A stretch of DNA of 38,997 nucleotides from Sphingomonadales bacterium (GTDB lineage Bacteria; Pseudomonadota; Alphaproteobacteria; Sphingomonadales; Sphingomonadaceae), in contig JAAURJ010000027.1 in assembly GCA_012032285.1 (NCBI GenBank), forward strand, positions 1 to 38,997. Reading direction: 5' to 3'. This document shows, piece by piece, positions 37,341 to 38,997 of the stretch (position 1 is the stretch's first letter; each line of letters starts with the position of its first letter). The position numbers and the translations under genes were made by a program. A model generated the notes under the pieces. It had not been told where the DNA came from. It ran no database searches and was given only the letters and a program-made list of their open reading frames with translations.

Positions 37341-38165
37341 TTAAAGCCCATCAATCCGGCTAAAACCATATTTTGCCAATCGCGGAAGATAATCAGCAAT
37401 GGTTTCAGGATTGGTTGTTGTTACAAAATGAAAAGCTGGCTCAATATCTGGCCACTCTTGCCCCTCAGAAAGATAAGCTATTCGCCGTGCTATGCCTTTT
37501 GCTCCGTCGACAAATTCAATTGTGGGCGCTGCTTTGTTGAGTTCCGCGGTTAAAAGCGGAAAATGAGTGCATCCCAAGATAACAACATCCATTTTGGCAC
37601 CGCCTTTTTGGGTGCGAAGCCCGTCAATAGCGTTCTGATAGATTGCAGCATCAACAGATACCCCGCGCATTTTTGCTTCCGCTGCATGGACCAATTCACC
37701 TGCACCATGGCGCAGCAAGGTCATGCCCGATGCAAATTCGCTTTCCAGCTGGTCTACATAAGGCTGTCTTATCGTCGCCTGTGTCCCTAAAAGGCCGATA
37801 ACGCCGGTTTTTGTGATAAGCGTAGCGGGTTTTATCGCTGGAACCGTGCCTACCACCTGTAGATTCAGCGCCGCACGAACATGGGACAACGCGATAGTAC
37901 AGGCAGTATTGCAGGCTATGGCAACCAGCCGGGGGGAATAACGCTCGACAAGCCGGCCGAGTAATGCGGGTACGCGGGCGGCGATTTCGGCTTCGCTCTT
38001 TTCACCATAGGGCAGGCCGGCATGATCGGCGGCGTAGACAATTGGCGCATAGGGTAATGCCCGTTTTACCTCTTGCATGACAGAAAGCCCGCCTATGCCG
38101 GAATCGAAAATCAGGATCGGCGCGTTTGTGTCAGCTGTTTTTGCTAAACTTTGTGCTGTGAACAT
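37341..38165 (-). CDS. murI: Glutamate racemase
   Basis: MurI makes D-glutamate for peptidoglycan. The 274-residue protein has both catalytic cysteines: Cys85 in ACNTACT and Cys199 in LGCTHFP, with the acid Asp21 in IFDSGIGGLSV and YAADHAGLPYGEKS. The ATG at 38165 is chosen; an in-frame TTG at 38201 would add 12 residues before the family start. Divergent from plsY across about 170 bases that hold no recognised operator. hemA follows on the same strand but probably has its own promoter. Confidence 0.95.
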   Translation of the reverse strand: MFTAQSLAKTADTNAPILIFDSGIGGLSVMQEVKRALPYAPIVYAADHAGLPYGEKSEAEIAARVPALLGRLVERYSPRLVAIACNTACTIALSHVRAALNLQVVGTVPAIKPATLITKTGVIGLLGTQATIRQPYVDQLESEFASGMTLLRHGAGELVHAAEAKMRGVSVDAAIYQNAIDGLRTQKGGAKMDVVILGCTHFPLLTAELNKAAPTIEFVDGAKGIARRIAYLSEGQEWPDIEPAFHFVTTTNPETIADYLPRLAKYGFSRIDGL

Positions 38166-38337
38166 GATTATGCGCGTATCGCTGTCAGCCGATAATGGCA
38201 ATGGCCAACACCATTTAACGAGCCTTAGAACCGGCCTGCCGCCAATTTTGCGAACTGGTCACTATCTGTGTCCACAGTTGCTTGAGACTATAGGAAAATT
38301 TCTATAACTGCTTAGCGAAAGAAGAGGATTCGGCAGC

Positions 38338-38934
38338 TTGGATTTAATCACTCCTATCATTTTTTCCTTGCTGCTCGGCTATGGCTTGGGGTCCATACCC
38401 TTTGGCTTGATATTGACGAAAGCCGCAGGCGGTGGAGATTTACGCACCATAGGCTCCGGAAATATAGGTGCGACCAATGTCCTGCGCACGGGCAAGAAAT
38501 GGCTGGCTGCGCTTACCTTGCTATTGGATTTGGTCAAAGGATTGGTTGCTGTATGGCTTGCAGCCTATTTTTTTCCAGGCTGTGAAGCTATAGCGGCGGC
38601 AGGGGCCTTTTTCGGTCATCTTTACCCTGTCTGGCTCCGTTTCGAAGGTGGCAAGGGGGTTGCAACCTATGCTGGTATCATGTTCGGCCTTTTTTGGCAG
38701 GGCGGCGTGGTCTATGCCGTCGCATGGTTAGGGGCTTTGCTATTGTTCCGGGTTTCTTCGCTGTCCGGGCTAATTGCCGCCATTTGTGCGCCGGTTGCGG
38801 CTTTTTACTTCGAACGCGGTGAATTGGTACCCTTGCTCATTGCCTGTTCCTTAATTGTTTTTTGGAAACACCGTGAGAATATCGAAAGGCTGCTCAATGG
38901 AACCGAACCGCGTGTCGGCTCCAAACCGAAATAA
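38338..38934 (+). CDS. plsY: Glycerol-3-phosphate acyltransferase PlsY
   Basis: This inner-membrane enzyme transfers an acyl group from acyl-phosphate to glycerol 3-phosphate, the first step of phospholipid synthesis. The 198-residue protein has several membrane segments and the three conserved motifs: GSIPFG (18-23), GSGNIGATNVLR (39-50) and FEGGKGVAT (about 102-110). The start is a TTG at 38338: agagga precedes it and the family N-terminus begins here; no ATG fits. Followed after 12 bases by the start of another gene. Confidence 0.95.
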   Translation: MDLITPIIFSLLLGYGLGSIPFGLILTKAAGGGDLRTIGSGNIGATNVLRTGKKWLAALTLLLDLVKGLVAVWLAAYFFPGCEAIAAAGAFFGHLYPVWLRFEGGKGVATYAGIMFGLFWQGGVVYAVAWLGALLLFRVSSLSGLIAAICAPVAAFYFERGELVPLLIACSLIVFWKHRENIERLLNGTEPRVGSKPK

Positions 38935-38946
38935 CGGCGGGTAATT

Positions 38947-38997
38947 TTGAACAATAACAATGATTTTGATAAGCTGAGACTGCCTAAGCATCACAAG
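38947..38997 (+). CDS. Start of a further gene (truncated by window end)
   Basis: From a TTG at 38947 a frame stays open to the window edge (17 codons), beginning NNNNDFDKLRLPKHHK and preceded by ggcggg. In alphaproteobacteria plsY is commonly followed by dprA, whose N-terminus has a similar K/R-L-R-L stretch, so this may be dprA; the visible sequence is too short to prove it. Confidence 0.35.
   Translation, partial: MNNNNDFDKLRLPKHHK

Overview
The window is an ordinary-looking chromosomal segment of an alphaproteobacterium, most likely Sphingomonadales (Sphingorhabdus/Sphingopyxis-like). This is inferred from the ppiD-trpE-trpG-trpD order, an ALAS-type hemA with an FNR-type site, the plsY/murI pairing, an alternative spermidine pathway, and a moderate-GC base composition. 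I see no rRNA, tRNA, CRISPR array, insertion sequence, prophage or attachment site. Almost everything is housekeeping.

Layout. 1-4291 (minus): ppiD, trpE, trpG and the N-terminus of trpD, the start of tryptophan synthesis behind a periplasmic folding factor. 4459-7487 (plus): tpiA, secG, pyrG. 7755-8633: a minus-strand small heat-shock gene with a heat-shock-type promoter and a possible RNA thermometer, then a gene-free stretch holding a possible small RNA and an 18-bp perfect palindrome. 8634-16698 (plus): lolC/lolD, glutathione peroxidase, dnaE, an acyl-CoA ligase and a DUF1330 protein. 16722-19796 (minus): a tightly overlapping run of a degenerate uracil-DNA-glycosylase-like gene, a soluble lytic transglycosylase and moaB. 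19915-28271 (plus): ETF-ubiquinone oxidoreductase, a TPR protein, ispE, an N-formylglutamate amidohydrolase-like gene, ilvD, a lipoprotein and a TrmA/RlmD-type RNA methyltransferase. 28278-29160 (minus): two MAPEG paralogues. 29344-33520 (minus): a polyamine cluster (carboxynorspermidine dehydrogenase, a small lipoprotein, carboxynorspermidine decarboxylase, ornithine decarboxylase) that makes spermidine from putrescine and aspartate semialdehyde without S-adenosylmethionine. 33574-35825 (plus): a PLP threonine/serine dehydratase, a secreted fasciclin protein and a DUF2628 membrane protein. 35841-38165 (minus): hemA and murI. 38338 to the end (plus): plsY and the first codons of another gene.

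Two features need care. First, bases 1 to about 345 are about 69% GC (counted over 1-360) against about 51% just downstream. The break falls inside trpG at its conserved HPES motif, which suggests either recombination with high-GC DNA or an assembly chimera. Second, six genes between 14.2 and 27.8 kb (dnaE, acyl-CoA ligase, ETF-QO, TPR protein, ispE, RNA methyltransferase) are broken by seven single-base indels, most in short homopolymers. dnaE and ispE are normally essential and both halves of each protein are well conserved, so I read these as sequence errors and annotate the genes as whole.

The most interesting content is regulatory. It comprises a structured speF-like leader before ornithine decarboxylase, a hairpin that buries the ribosome binding site of a MAPEG gene, a perfect FNR box before hemA, and the sigma-32/ROSE-like arrangement before hsp20. 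I found no convincing new multi-gene system.
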